Assembly: GCF_947488465.1 (NCBI RefSeq)
Contig: NZ_CANKZA010000002.1
Span: forward strand, 186,001 to 250,000
Reading direction: 5' to 3'
Length of the DNA stretch: 64,000 nt
From: an uncultured Microbacterium sp.
Lineage (GTDB): Bacteria > Actinomycetota > Actinomycetes > Actinomycetales > Microbacteriaceae
In this document: positions 16,450-25,443 of the stretch, in pieces
How positions within the stretch are numbered: position 1 is the first letter of the stretch
Layout: each line of letters starts with the position of its first letter
Translations under genes and position numbers: made by a program
The notes under the pieces: model-generated
Database searches by the model: none
Told to the model about the DNA's origin: nothing
Seen by the model: only the letters and a program-made list of their open reading frames with translations

Positions 16450-18297
16450 TCAGTACGCGATCACGAGCGAGTTCGTGACACTGATGACCGTGACGACCGC
16501 GGCATTAAGGAAACCTGCGATGTACGGGTTGTTCGTCTCCCGGTAGATCTTTCGGCTGATGAGCGCAGCGACCGACAGGATGACGACGACCGGGAACAGC
16601 CAGATGCTGAAGATGCCGCCGAAGCCGTCGATCGTGTGACCAGTGATGAAGAACGTCGCGTACTGCGCGATGACCAGCACGATGGGCCCGAGCGAGTTGA
16701 ACAGCGCGAGCAGCGCGGTGTTCAACCATTCGCGTCCCCGCAGCGTGAAGCGGTTGAACGAGTTGATCGCCACCGAGTTCGCCACGAAGTAGATCAGAAA
16801 CAGCGGCAGGACGATCAGGGAGTACCCGATCATCTCGGGGTTGAAGGCCTTCACGGCGAGGACCCAGAACCGGAAGTCGGTCTTGAAGAAGTAGTCCAGC
16901 ACGAAGACGATCCCGAACGCGGCGACGGTCGTCGTCAGCGCGAGCGCCACGCCGAGACCGAAGCGCCGCCACCCGGGGAGGACGCCGACGGCCCGCAGAT
17001 CCTGACCGCTGCGCCGCCCGAACAGCAGATACGAGACGACCATAATGGCCAGACCGGCGACACCGTTGATCGCGGCCCATATACCGATGAACCACGGCAC
17101 ACCGGGGGCGATGAGGTTCACCAAACCGAAGGCGATCGCGCCGGCCCATTCCGCCTGGCTGAGCAGCACGTAGCTGGCGATCGAGAAGACGGCCGTCACG
17201 ACGAGCCCGCCCCAGAACCAGACCAGCCCGCGGCGCGTGTTGGCCACCGCCGCGATCGGCTCCGGGACGCGCAGCCCCGCGAAGACCCGCGTCGCCAGCA
17301 GGGCGCGCGTGAACGCAACGAGGAAGATGCCGAAGCCGATCAGGCCGAAGGTCGTGAGAACTTCCTTGAGCTGCCAGTTCTGGTCGCCCGCCGGCAGTGG
17401 GTTCGGTGCGCCGAGCGACTCGTCGAAGAAGTCGACCAGGTGCCCCACAGCCGTGCTCGAGATCGTCGACCACGGGTGCGTCTGCGGCAGCGACCAGACT
17501 GCGCGCATCGTTTCGACGCCGTCGACGTCCTGGGTGTAGACCCGACCGGCCTCGCGCACATCCGTCGCCTCGGACGGGTCCTGCCCGAAGTGCAGGAACG
17601 ACTGCGCGTTGGGGGTAGAGAGGTACTCGCGCGGAGGGGTCAGTGCGTTGCCCTCGGCGTCGTAGCTGCGGAAGAAGAACTCGTCGTACTGCGCCTGAAT
17701 GAGACCCGTGTCGCGGCTGCCGTAGATGTTCGTGAACGCTCCCGCCTCGTCCACGTACACGGGGTCATTGTCGACGAGCAGGACCGAGGCGATGAGGGGC
17801 GTCTCTGCCTCGTTGTCGAGGGCGACCGAGAAGTTCGCGGCACGCGCGCCGTTCGAGTGTCCGGTCACGCCGATCCGGCCGGGATCGACATAGGGAAGAT
17901 CGGCGATGAGCTTCACTGCGTCGTACATACCGGTACCACCGACGGCCTCCTGTCCCGCAGGAAGCGGGTCGGAGTTGCCGTGCCCGTACATGTCGATCGA
18001 CAGCACGACGTACCCGCGCCGGGCGAGCTCGACGTAGTTGGCGTCCTGCATCTCACGGTTGTTCCACCACCCGTGGCTGACCACGATCGCCGGGCGCGGA
18101 TCGTCGGCCGAGACGGCGGCCGGCTTGAACAACAGGGCGCTCATCTCGCGGCCCGATGCAGCCTCCCAGCGCATGTCCTCGACAGCGACGCTGCCACCCA
18201 CTGTTTGCACGAGCGAGGCGCCGACACTGGAGACCAGCATCAGCACCAACGAGAGGGCCAGCCAAAAGCCGTTACGCCGGAAAGTTTGACGTCTCAT
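16450..18297 (-). CDS. Membrane-embedded alpha/beta hydrolase
   Basis: A 615-residue protein. One N-terminal helix (FWLALSLVLMLVSSVGASL) leads to an external alpha/beta-hydrolase domain (about 45-300) with oxyanion block VVSHGWWNNREM, Asp-rich SIDMYGHGNSD and nucleophile elbow GVTGHSNGARAA. About nine further TM helices follow to the end. The substrate is unknown; the fused layout suggests an esterase or acyl-transfer enzyme tied to a membrane carrier. ATG 18297 is supported by AAGGAG upstream; an earlier start (18465) is not. GGATGCC words are absent, as in the neighbouring island. Expression is probably set by the promoter at 18298-18380. Confidence 0.75.
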   Translation of the reverse strand: MRRQTFRRNGFWLALSLVLMLVSSVGASLVQTVGGSVAVEDMRWEAASGREMSALLFKPAAVSADDPRPAIVVSHGWWNNREMQDANYVELARRGYVVLSIDMYGHGNSDPLPAGQEAVGGTGMYDAVKLIADLPYVDPGRIGVTGHSNGARAANFSVALDNEAETPLIASVLLVDNDPVYVDEAGAFTNIYGSRDTGLIQAQYDEFFFRSYDAEGNALTPPREYLSTPNAQSFLHFGQDPSEATDVREAGRVYTQDVDGVETMRAVWSLPQTHPWSTISSTAVGHLVDFFDESLGAPNPLPAGDQNWQLKEVLTTFGLIGFGIFLVAFTRALLATRVFAGLRVPEPIAAVANTRRGLVWFWGGLVVTAVFSIASYVLLSQAEWAGAIAFGLVNLIAPGVPWFIGIWAAINGVAGLAIMVVSYLLFGRRSGQDLRAVGVLPGWRRFGLGVALALTTTVAAFGIVFVLDYFFKTDFRFWVLAVKAFNPEMIGYSLIVLPLFLIYFVANSVAINSFNRFTLRGREWLNTALLALFNSLGPIVLVIAQYATFFITGHTIDGFGGIFSIWLFPVVVILSVAALISRKIYRETNNPYIAGFLNAAVVTVISVTNSLVIAY

Positions 18298-18380
18298 AAA
18301 GGGTGCTCCTTCACACGCGGACCCGCCATCGGATCCGTCCTGAGCAGCGGGCTCATTCCCGCTGCGCGACCACGAGCCTA
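18298..18380 (-). promoter_or_regulatory. Leader of the membrane hydrolase gene with hairpin
   Basis: On the minus strand TAGGCT (18380-18375) is a good -10 hexamer, giving a leader of roughly 70 nt. The leader holds an 8-bp inverted repeat, GCAGCGGG (18344-18351) and CCCGCTGC (18358-18365), with a 6-nt loop, and then the AAGGAG ribosome site. The hairpin could be an operator or an RNA structure; no regulator gene is adjacent. Confidence 0.45.
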
Positions 18381-18529
18381 GGGTGGCAATTGCCGCCACC
18401 CAGCGAAATGCACACATGTGCAGCGCCTCGTCCCGCCACAGAAGCGTGATGACCTCTCGCCGCAAGGCGGGGGGTATATCCCTTGGCTTCGGACTCCGAC
18501 TTCAGAGCGATGTCGACATCGCGAAAACG

Positions 18530-18790
18530 CCTACCCTGCTCCCGGTGCGCGGTTACCGGACCGACCCGCCACTGAGCACGGTCACCGGTTGGCGCGATGC
18601 GCTGCTCACGGCCGGGTTTCACACGGTCGAGTACGCCCAGTCGCAGCTGTCGATCGCCGCCGATGCGATCGATCTCGGGGTGCTCACCGGCATCCTGGCC
18701 GATCTGCGCAAACTCGCCAGGCGGCGCTTCGCACTGCTCGCGCACAGCCGCGGCGGCCTGGTCGCGCGGTCATTCCTCGGCGCCCCGCCG
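18530..18790 (+). pseudogene. Remnant of an alpha/beta-hydrolase (lipase/esterase) gene
   Basis: One forward frame shows a recognisable hydrolase core, from LLPVRGYRTDPP through GWRDALLTAGFHTVEY to the nucleophile elbow LLAHSRGGLVARSFLG. It then decays into Pro/Ser/Arg sequence before a stop at 18907. The N-terminus and the C-terminal half with the catalytic Asp and His are missing. The remnant carries a GGCATCC word typical of the core genome, so it may mark the edge at which the metal island or hydrolase segment joined. From 18791 to 19051 I see no gene. Confidence 0.65.
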
Positions 18791-19051
18791 GCTCGGCCTT
18801 CGTCGCGCGGACGGCATCGCTCATCAGGCTGCGACGCCACCGCGTCGATCGCGCCGGCGCTGATCGTGCCGGCGCCCGGGGTGGTCGTGGACACGGGCCT
18901 CGGCTGAGCCTGCCGAGCGGTCCGGCGCGGCCTCTCCGGCGCGGGTTCCGGTGCCGCGGTCCACCCCGCGGCTCGTCCGGCGCAAACCTCGGCTTATCGC
19001 TCCGCTAAGCGCCATCCGCGCCGGATGAAGGCGCCTCCGCGGCCCCCGCGC

Positions 19052-19552
19052 TCACCAGCCCATCGAGCCGGGCACGCCCTTGAACGGGCCGACGACGGAT
19101 GCCGTCACCCACCCGCCGTAGAACCCACCGGGCTGCGGCGTGACGACCTCGCCGTCGACCGTGCATTCGTCCATCGGCCCCGCGTAGACGGCGACCCGGT
19201 CGACCAGGGCGCCGAAGCCCGGCGACGGCCGAGGGTAGTTCCACGCCGCCCCGGGGCGGACGGCATCGCCACCCCGCACGTCGAGGTAGCGCGCGCGGCC
19301 CTTGAACTCGCAGAACGACGAGCCCTCGGCATCGACCAGCGCGCCGGGTGTGAAGTCGGCGATCGGCAGGTAGTACACCGGCGGATGGCTCGTCTCCAGC
19401 ACCCGGACGGCATCCGTGGTCTCGGCGATGAGCTTGCCGCCGAGACGGATCGTCACGCGCCCGGCGACCGGCTCCACCCGCGGCGGACGCGGATAATCCC
19501 ACACGGATTCCTGTCCCGCGGCGGGCTTCTCGGGGCGGGGACGCACGATCAC
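19052..19552 (-). CDS. DUF427 domain protein
   Basis: A 166-residue protein with the DUF427 signature: ETTDAVRVLETSHPPVYYLP, FCEFKGRARYLDV, AAWNYPRPSPGF and AVYAGPMDECTVDGE. The family is a small beta barrel of unknown function. The GTG start at 19552 overlaps the previous stop (GTGA), which fits better than the longer upstream reading. It forms a two-gene unit with the gene before it. Confidence 0.9.
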   Translation of the reverse strand: MIVRPRPEKPAAGQESVWDYPRPPRVEPVAGRVTIRLGGKLIAETTDAVRVLETSHPPVYYLPIADFTPGALVDAEGSSFCEFKGRARYLDVRGGDAVRPGAAWNYPRPSPGFGALVDRVAVYAGPMDECTVDGEVVTPQPGGFYGGWVTASVVGPFKGVPGSMGW

Positions 19553-19947
19553 ATCTCCCGGCGGAGGAAGGCGAGGTTCGGCAGCGGCACGTAGTGCCCC
19601 ACCTGCGGGTGGTCGAGCGCGATGCCGAAGACGCCGGCCGCGGCGAACGACTGGATCCAATCGAGTGCGGCGGGCATCGGCACGGTCATGAGCGGCACCG
19701 GCTCCGACTCGCCGGCGAGGCCCAGGTCGCGCGCCGCGCGCTGCGCGCGCTCGGCGCTGCTGTAGACGCAGATGACCGGCCCGGCATCGAAGGCGACGCC
19801 GTAAGGACGCGGCCGATCGGGCTCACCGCGGTCGATGAAGAACCACTGCGGCAGGCGCACGACGGCGCGCCACAGGTCGATCTCTGCATCGGGTGCCGCG
19901 CCCGTCAGCGCGGCGACTCGCGCATCCACATCATCAGTCGTCGTCAT
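19549..19947 (-). CDS. Conserved hypothetical protein, possibly SseB-like
   Basis: A 132-residue soluble protein starting MTTTDDVDARVAAL. The body (LPQWFFIDRG, GPVICVYSSAERAQRAARDL, PAALDWIQSFAAAGVFGI) resembles the SseB N-terminal domain found in many actinobacterial stand-alone proteins; this is a weak match by eye. The start has GAGAGGG upstream. It is co-transcribed with the DUF427 gene through a GTGA overlap and diverges from the LON-domain gene. Confidence 0.6.
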   Translation of the reverse strand: MTTTDDVDARVAALTGAAPDAEIDLWRAVVRLPQWFFIDRGEPDRPRPYGVAFDAGPVICVYSSAERAQRAARDLGLAGESEPVPLMTVPMPAALDWIQSFAAAGVFGIALDHPQVGHYVPLPNLAFLRREM

Positions 19948-20002
19948 GACACCCTCTCGGTGGGCTCTTCTCACTGTACGTCGGCGGTGTTTGACTGGGG
20001 AC

Positions 20003-20599
20003 ATGCCCGCGACACCGATGTTCCCGCTCGGGTCGGTGCTGTTTCCGCACACGCCCCTGCCGCTGCGCGTCTTCGAGCCGCGCTATCTGACGATGATCGG
20101 ACACCTCCTCGACGAGGACGACCCAGAGTTCGGCGTCGTGCTGATCGAACGGGGGCACGAGACCGGCGGTGGCGACCAGCGGGCGGCCGTCGGCACGCTC
20201 GCGCGTTTGGTCAGCGTCGCCGCAGGGGCGGATGACCTGCAGATCGTCGCGGTCGGTACCGATCGTTTCACGGTGGATGCCTGGCTTGAAGACGATCCCC
20301 ACCCGCGCGCCGAGCTGACCCTGCTTCCGCCACTGGAGTGGAATGACGCCCTCCTGCCGCTTCGCGTGGAGGCCGAGTCGATTGTGCGCCGCGTGCTCGC
20401 GCGGGTCGACGATGCGCGGTGGGATGCCGCGACCGAGCTGTCGGAGGAACCTCTCGCCGCCGCCTGGCAGATTGCGGCGATCGCGCCTCTCGGCGAGTAC
20501 GACCAGTACACACTCCTCCGATCGACGACGATGGGCGGGCTGCTGCGTCAGGTGATCGACCTGACGCACGAGGCCGAAGCGCTCTGGTCCGCCGGCTGA
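20003..20599 (+). CDS. LON substrate-binding-domain protein
   Basis: A 198-residue protein made only of the Lon N-terminal (PUA-like) domain. It begins MPATPMFPLGSVLFPHTPLPLRVFEPRY, the classic LON-domain opening, and continues through EFGVVLIERGHETGGGD and VGTDRF. There is no AAA or protease domain, so it is not Lon itself. Such proteins are common in actinobacteria; their role is unknown. The start at 20003 follows TGGGGAC. Confidence 0.9.
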   Translation: MPATPMFPLGSVLFPHTPLPLRVFEPRYLTMIGHLLDEDDPEFGVVLIERGHETGGGDQRAAVGTLARLVSVAAGADDLQIVAVGTDRFTVDAWLEDDPHPRAELTLLPPLEWNDALLPLRVEAESIVRRVLARVDDARWDAATELSEEPLAAAWQIAAIAPLGEYDQYTLLRSTTMGGLLRQVIDLTHEAEALWSAG

Positions 20600-20657
20600 G
20601 CGCTGTCTCCTGTGCGACAGGCGAACGGGCTGTGTCCGAGTTCACGGCCGCGCGGAG

Positions 20658-21278
20658 CTACCGGCATCCACCCTGCGCCAGCGCCGCGACGATCTCCTGC
20701 GCACGCTGCCAATACCGCGCGTAGTGCTGCGGATCGCGGTTGACCTGCGTGCGATGGGCGACGAGCGTGGGCTCGAGGGCCGACCGCTCCGGCTCGGGGA
20801 CGCGAACGACCATTGCGCGATAGAACAGCACCGCCGCGGTGTACGGGTCGAGCCGCTCGTCGCGGGTTCCCCAGCTGTCCTGCTGCTGGAAGAGTCCGAT
20901 CGAGGTCGTGCGCGTGCCGTCGGGGTTCGTCACTCCGCTCGTTTCCCAGTCGCCGTAGTCGATGTTCCGGAGGCTCGACTCGCCCAGGGCTGTCATCACG
21001 CCAATGGTCTGATCGCGCTCCGATACTCCCGCCGCGCGCCCCGCGAGAACGATCGCGCCGGCATGCGCCCACTGCTCGTCGCTGTACGAGGCGACGGCCT
21101 GGCAGGTGGCTTCAGCCGGCGTGAGCGACGCGGGCGGCTCGGCCGTCACGTAGGTGAGAGCGACACCGGCGAGAGCAAGCGCCGGCACGAGCACGCCCGC
21201 GACGGCGGCGGCGATCCCCCAGCGCCGTCGACGTGCCTGCCGCGCCCGCCGACGGGCAGCGACCGCGCGCGCACTCAT
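20658..21278 (-). CDS. Membrane-anchored lysozyme-like cell-wall protein
   Basis: A 206-residue protein: a very basic N-terminus, one TM helix (IAAAVAGVLVPALALAGVALTYV), and an external lysozyme-like domain with ALGESSLRNIDYGD, SIGLFQQQDSWG and PYTAAVLFYRAM. The Glu in LGESSL sits where the catalytic Glu of related transglycosylase-like domains lies. It probably cleaves or binds peptidoglycan. ATG 21278 gives a normal anchor; longer readings add shadow sequence. It converges on the LON-domain gene. Confidence 0.75.
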   Translation of the reverse strand: MSARAVAARRRARQARRRRWGIAAAVAGVLVPALALAGVALTYVTAEPPASLTPAEATCQAVASYSDEQWAHAGAIVLAGRAAGVSERDQTIGVMTALGESSLRNIDYGDWETSGVTNPDGTRTTSIGLFQQQDSWGTRDERLDPYTAAVLFYRAMVVRVPEPERSALEPTLVAHRTQVNRDPQHYARYWQRAQEIVAALAQGGCR

Positions 21279-21495
21279 GCCGCGAGGCGCCGTTCGTCGC
21301 GATCGGGATGCCGGAGATGCCACCTGCGGATCATGCCACGCGATCCTGATCCCCCGCCGACCGCGCAGCGCCCCCGCTCGCGTACCCAGCCGTCGCGCCC
21401 CGCCCTTCCCGCCGACCCGACGCGAACGGTCGCGCGCGCGGCTCCTTGACGACCGTTTGCGTCGGGTCGCCAGCCCGGGGCGGATGGCTTGCGAG

Positions 21496-21843
21496 CTACT
21501 CGGCGACGGCCGCGCGAGCCAGCCGGGTGAGGTGACGCTGACGCATCGCCAGGAACAGCGGAAAGGCGAACGCGAATGCCGTGTCGCCCGAGACGACCAC
21601 GTACAGCCAGCCACGTTTCATGCCGATGCGACGCGCTTCGACGATGATCAGTATCGCGCCGGCGACCGCGACGACGAGAAGATCGGCCGTGATCGACGAC
21701 ACCGCCGGGCCGCTGCCCAGGGGGTCGCCGACGAAGTCGACCATCTGTGTGATCGCGAGGATGTTGAACGTCCACGTCCAGACGAGCCCGATGACGGCGA
21801 GCGCCAGATAGATGAGGGCGAGCGGAGTCCAATGACGGGTCAT
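21496..21843 (-). CDS. DUF2834 membrane protein
   Basis: A 115-residue protein with three TM helices (LALIYLALAVIGLVWTWTFN, LLVVAVAGAILIIVEARR, WLYVVVSGDTAFAFAFPLFLAM). The YLALAVIGLVWTWTFN start and the ITADLLVV helix match DUF2834. Function is unknown. It stands alone; from 21279 to 21495 upstream of the lysozyme-like gene I see only GC-rich sequence. Confidence 0.8.
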   Translation of the reverse strand: MTRHWTPLALIYLALAVIGLVWTWTFNILAITQMVDFVGDPLGSGPAVSSITADLLVVAVAGAILIIVEARRIGMKRGWLYVVVSGDTAFAFAFPLFLAMRQRHLTRLARAAVAE

Positions 21844-21907
21844 GGCGTCATGATGTCACGGCGCCGCCCGCGGCCGGCGGCCGGCATCCTCTCGCCCCCG
21901 CCTACCC

Positions 21908-21987
21908 GCGAATCACCACCACGCTCGCGAATCACCACCACACGCACGCGCATCGCGTGGTGATTCGTCACGGAAGTGGTGATTCGT
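21908..21987. repeat. Four-word inverted element A (CGAATCACCAC)
   Basis: The word CGAATCACCAC occurs directly at 21909 and 21928 (19 bp apart), then its reverse complement at 21957 and 21976 (again 19 bp apart). It lies downstream of the alcohol dehydrogenase gene and upstream of the DUF2834 gene. The layout matches elements at 32172, 54213 and 61748, but with another core word and 11 bp more in the centre. It could fold as nested stems; a terminator or protein-binding role is inferred. Confidence 0.8.
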
Positions 21988-22031
21988 GGAAGAGGAGGAT
22001 GCCGCGCGCCACACGCCCGCGCGCGTCGGCG

Positions 22032-23078
22032 TCAGAGGGTCGCGGTGTCGATCACGAAGCGGTAGCGGACATCGGAGCGGAGCACCCGCTCGTAGGCCTC
22101 ATTGATCTGATCGGCCGAGATGAGCTCGATCTCGGGCGCGACGCCGTGCTCGGCGCAGAAGTCGAGCATCTCCTGCGTTTCGGCGATGCCGCCGATCGAC
22201 GACCCGGCGAACGAGCGGCGGTTGGTGAACAGCGTGAACACGCGAACCGGCAGCGGCTCGGGCGGAGCCCCGACGTTCACCATCGTGCCGTCCAGGCGCA
22301 GCAGCTTCAGGTAGGCGTTGATATCGAGATCGGCGCTCGAGACCGTGTTGATGATCAGATCGAACGTGCTCGCGAGCGTCCGGAACGTCTCACGGTCGCT
22401 CGTCGCGTAATAGTCCTTCGCGCCGAAGGCCAGGCCATCCGCCTGCTTCGACAGCGACTGCGACAGCACGGTGACGTCGGCCCCCATCGCCACGGCGATC
22501 TTGACGGCCATGTGGCCGAGACCGCCCATCCCGACGACGGCGACCTTCTTGCCGGGGCCCGCGTTCCAGTGCGCGAGCGGCGAATAGGTCGTGATGCCGG
22601 CGCAGAGGAGCGGCGCAGCAGCCTCGTACGGAATCGCCTCGGGGATGCGGAGGACGAAGTCCTTGTCGACGACGACGTGCGTCGAGTATCCGCCCTGCGT
22701 GATCGTCCCGTCGCGGTCGACCGAGGCATAGGTGCCCGTGTTGCCCTTCGCGCAGTAGTTCTCCAGACCCGCGCGGCAGTTTTCGCACTCGCGGCAGGAG
22801 TTGACCATGCATCCGACCCCAACACGGTCGCCGACCGCGAACGACGTGACCTCGGCGCCGACCTCGACGACTTCTCCCGCGATCTCGTGCCCGACGACCT
22901 GCGGGTAGGCGATCGCGCCCCAGTCTCCGCGCACCGTGTGGATGTCGGAGTGGCAGATCCCGGCATAGCGAATGGCGATCATGACGTCGTTCGCGCCGAC
23001 ATCCCGGCGCTCGATCGTCGTGGGGACGAGCGGTTCGGTGGCGGACGGAGCGGCGTAGGCGCGGACGGTGGTGGGCAT
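22032..23078 (-). CDS. Zinc-dependent alcohol dehydrogenase (cinnamyl/AdhC type)
   Basis: NAD(P)-dependent, 348 residues. Catalytic-zinc ligands: Cys in AGICHSDIH, His-Glu in [10 protein letters not shown], and a further Cys. The structural-zinc Cys cluster is [17 protein letters not shown]. The Rossmann motif [13 protein letters not shown] is present. It oxidises primary alcohols or reduces aldehydes; the exact substrate is open. An AAAGGA site precedes the ATG. It is followed after 51 nt by the Dabb gene upstream in transcription order. Confidence 0.9.
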   Translation of the reverse strand: MPTTVRAYAAPSATEPLVPTTIERRDVGANDVMIAIRYAGICHSDIHTVRGDWGAIAYPQVVGHEIAGEVVEVGAEVTSFAVGDRVGVGCMVNSCRECENCRAGLENYCAKGNTGTYASVDRDGTITQGGYSTHVVVDKDFVLRIPEAIPYEAAAPLLCAGITTYSPLAHWNAGPGKKVAVVGMGGLGHMAVKIAVAMGADVTVLSQSLSKQADGLAFGAKDYYATSDRETFRTLASTFDLIINTVSSADLDINAYLKLLRLDGTMVNVGAPPEPLPVRVFTLFTNRRSFAGSSIGGIAETQEMLDFCAEHGVAPEIELISADQINEAYERVLRSDVRYRFVIDTATL

Positions 23079-23129
23079 GATGGTGTCCTTTCGGGACGGA
23101 TCGCGATGGGAACGAGACCCCGACGGCGC

Positions 23130-23432
23130 TCAGTCGCGGAGCGTGAAGTCGTACTCCTGGAACGCGGCGACCTCGGGCACCCAACGACCCTGGACGAAGT
23201 CCACGTGAGTCGGATGCTCGTTGTACGCGCGGTAGTCCGCGTCGTCGGCGAAGACCATGGAGAACTGGAATGTCAGGTCGCTCTTCGGGCTCACCTGGTC
23301 ACTGATGCGGAATTCCGTCACCCCGGGAATGGAGGTGAGCGCAGCGCGCGCGGCGGCGAGGAAGGCCTGTTCGGCCTCCGATCCCGCGGGATGCGCGAGC
23401 CGGAAGACGACAGTGTGCTGGATGGCGGCCAT
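23130..23432 (-). CDS. Dabb (stress-responsive A/B barrel) domain protein
   Basis: A 100-residue ferredoxin-like protein with the Dabb signature: IQHTVVFRLAHPAGSEAEQAF, PGVTEFRISDQ, FQFSMVFADDADYRAYNEHP and HVDFVQGRWVPEV. Members bind small aromatic or aldehyde compounds or have no known role. It starts 3 nt after the oxidoreductase stop and is probably the last gene of the sugar operon that begins at 25384. Confidence 0.88.
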   Translation of the reverse strand: MAAIQHTVVFRLAHPAGSEAEQAFLAAARAALTSIPGVTEFRISDQVSPKSDLTFQFSMVFADDADYRAYNEHPTHVDFVQGRWVPEVAAFQEYDFTLRD

Positions 23433-23435
23433 GCC

Positions 23436-24563
23436 TTAAAGCGTAGCCGCGAACGGGTCGAAGTCGGCCGGGAGGAGCGGCACCTCTGCCACGGTGCTGT
23501 CGATCTCCACGTACTGCCCGGTGGATGCCGACTCCTGCGCCGAGAGCATGACATCGAGCACGTGGAACCCGAGTTCGCCGGTCGCAACGTGCGGCCGGTC
23601 CTCGGCGATCGCGCGGGCCATGTCGAGCACCCCGAGGCCACGCCCGGTGACGGTGCCCTCCTGCTCGATCTCGATCCACTCCTGGTCGACGCTCATACCG
23701 TCGCGGATCACGCCGAGCGGCTTCACGAACGCGATCCGTCCCTCGAAGCGGTTCGGGTCTGGCAAGACGATCGAGCCCTCGGTGCCGTGGATCTCGATGA
23801 CGCCGTGACGCTCTAGCGCAGAGTCGAAGCTCAGCAGGTGCGTGCCGGACTGTCCTCCGGCGAACGTCGAGAGCACCTGCACGGTCGACGGAACCTCCAC
23901 AGAGAAGGTCTCGCCCGCGCGCGGTCCGGCGTGGATCTGGCGCTCCGTGCGGAAGCGCGAACCGCGAGCCGCGACCCCCGCGATCGGACCCAGCAGGCTG
24001 ACGAGCGCGGAGAAGTAGTACGGACCCATGTCGAGGAGCGGGCCCGCGCCTTCGGCGAACAGGAATGCCGGCTCGGGATGCCAGAGATCAGGGCCCTGGG
24101 TCTGGAAGGCCGTCTGCACGAACAGCGGCGTGCCGATCACGCCGTCCTGGATCGCGCGCTTGGCGGTCTGGAATCCGGGGCCGAGGATCGTGTCGGGCGC
24201 GGCGCCGAAGCGCACACCGGCGGCGTCCGCGGCATCCAGCAACGCACGCGTGCTCTCCCGATCGAGGCCCGTGGGCTTCTCGGTCCACACGTGTTTGCCG
24301 GCGGCGATCGCCTGCCGTGACAGCTCGACGTGTGCCTGCGGGATCGTGAGGTTGACGACGAGGTCGACGTTCGGGTTCGCGAGGACATCCTCGGCCGTCC
24401 CCCAGGCGGCGACGCCGTGCTCGTCGGCTTTCGCCCGCGCCCGCTCGGGGAGCAGATCGCCGATCGCGACGACATCCACGTCGGGGAAGGAGGTCAGGTT
24501 CTCGAGATACGTCTGGCTGATGACGCCGGCACCGATGATGCCGACTCCGAGACGGGCGCTCAT
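23436..24563 (-). CDS. Gfo/Idh/MocA-family oxidoreductase
   Basis: NAD(P)-dependent sugar or polyol dehydrogenase, 375 residues. The Rossmann start LGVGIIGAGVISQTYLENL, the family EKP motif (HVWTEKPTGLDRES) and a C-terminal beta-sheet domain (FRTERQIHAGP onward) are clear. Its ATG overlaps the stop of the TIM-barrel isomerase gene (ATGA). The pair is typical of inositol-like or keto-sugar catabolism. It is under the palindromic operator at 25444. Confidence 0.9.
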   Translation of the reverse strand: MSARLGVGIIGAGVISQTYLENLTSFPDVDVVAIGDLLPERARAKADEHGVAAWGTAEDVLANPNVDLVVNLTIPQAHVELSRQAIAAGKHVWTEKPTGLDRESTRALLDAADAAGVRFGAAPDTILGPGFQTAKRAIQDGVIGTPLFVQTAFQTQGPDLWHPEPAFLFAEGAGPLLDMGPYYFSALVSLLGPIAGVAARGSRFRTERQIHAGPRAGETFSVEVPSTVQVLSTFAGGQSGTHLLSFDSALERHGVIEIHGTEGSIVLPDPNRFEGRIAFVKPLGVIRDGMSVDQEWIEIEQEGTVTGRGLGVLDMARAIAEDRPHVATGELGFHVLDVMLSAQESASTGQYVEIDSTVAEVPLLPADFDPFAATL

Positions 24564-25384
24564 GCGACGAACCCGCCGTTCTTCAGGAAGGCCAGGCTGG
24601 CGGCGACGTCGTCGAAGACATCACCGGGCGCGCTGTCATACTCGACCACGGCGTAGCGGATGCCGGTGCCCGCCCGCAGCGCCGCGGCCAGCGGCACATC
24701 GGCCGTGCCCGCGTGCCGCTGGTCGAGGCTGTCGGAGCCGAACTCCCCGGCTCCGGGCGCCCACGGGTTCGACGTCGGCACGACGCCGTCCTTCACGTGC
24801 ACGGCGGTCAGGCGATCGCCGAGCCGTGCGACGAGCGCGGGAACGTCCTGGCCGCCGGTCAGCGCCCAGAACAGGTCGAGCTCGAGCTCGACGCGTGCCT
24901 CGGTGAGCTCGACGAAGCGCTCGTACGCGCTCTGGTCGCCAAAGGATGCCACGAACTCCTGCGCGTGGTTGTGGTAGCCCACAGTCAGACCGAAGGTCGC
25001 GGCCTGCTCGGCCGCCCGGTTCAGGCGCTCGGCGATGTCGGCGACGCCGTCTTCCGTGAGCCAGCGCTCGGGATCGACGAACGGATCGATGACGGTGGTC
25101 ATGCCGATCTCGGCGGCCGCGGCGAAGACGACCTCGGGCTCCGGGGTCGGGATGGCGCCGTCGGGCGTCCACAGCTGGTCGGACAGGAGGGGTGCATGCC
25201 CGGTCGGCGAGGCGAGGCCACTCGCGTCGAGCGCGGCGCGGATCTCGGCCGGACGGCGGACGAAGTCGAAGGCCTCGACGTGGGTGAACCCGATAGCGGC
25301 GAGGCGATCAAGCGATCCCTGCGGATCGGCGCTGAACTCTTTCGCCAGCGAGTAGAGCTGTACGGAAGCTTCGGGGAGGGCCAT
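24560..25384 (-). CDS. Sugar phosphate isomerase/epimerase (AP endonuclease 2 TIM barrel)
   Basis: A 274-residue TIM-barrel protein of the xylose-isomerase-like family. Metal and substrate residues are visible in FTHVEAFDF, GYHNHAQEF, VELELDLFWAL and AVHVKDGV. It is first in a three-gene operon with the Gfo/Idh/MocA and Dabb genes. AAGGATCC precedes the ATG. Divergent transcription from a TetR gene and the shared 28-bp palindrome imply local control by an unknown sugar-related ligand. Confidence 0.88.
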   Translation of the reverse strand: MALPEASVQLYSLAKEFSADPQGSLDRLAAIGFTHVEAFDFVRRPAEIRAALDASGLASPTGHAPLLSDQLWTPDGAIPTPEPEVVFAAAAEIGMTTVIDPFVDPERWLTEDGVADIAERLNRAAEQAATFGLTVGYHNHAQEFVASFGDQSAYERFVELTEARVELELDLFWALTGGQDVPALVARLGDRLTAVHVKDGVVPTSNPWAPGAGEFGSDSLDQRHAGTADVPLAAALRAGTGIRYAVVEYDSAPGDVFDDVAASLAFLKNGGFVA

Positions 25385-25443
25385 GGTGGATCCTTCGGAC
25401 GTCGTTGTTCGGAAGCGCCGCGAACGGCTTCCGTCGAAGATAA

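Noticed and set aside
16321..18381. Forward open frame of 686 codons
   Set aside because: Antisense to the membrane hydrolase, which has clear motifs and a ribosome site; the forward product is Arg/Asp/Glu-rich without a known family.
20003..20599. Lon protease
   Set aside because: Only the N-terminal LON domain is present; no AAA or catalytic domain.
20600..20657. Possible terminator CTGTC/GACAG between the LON and lysozyme-like genes
   Set aside because: Only five base pairs with an eight-base loop; too weak to call.
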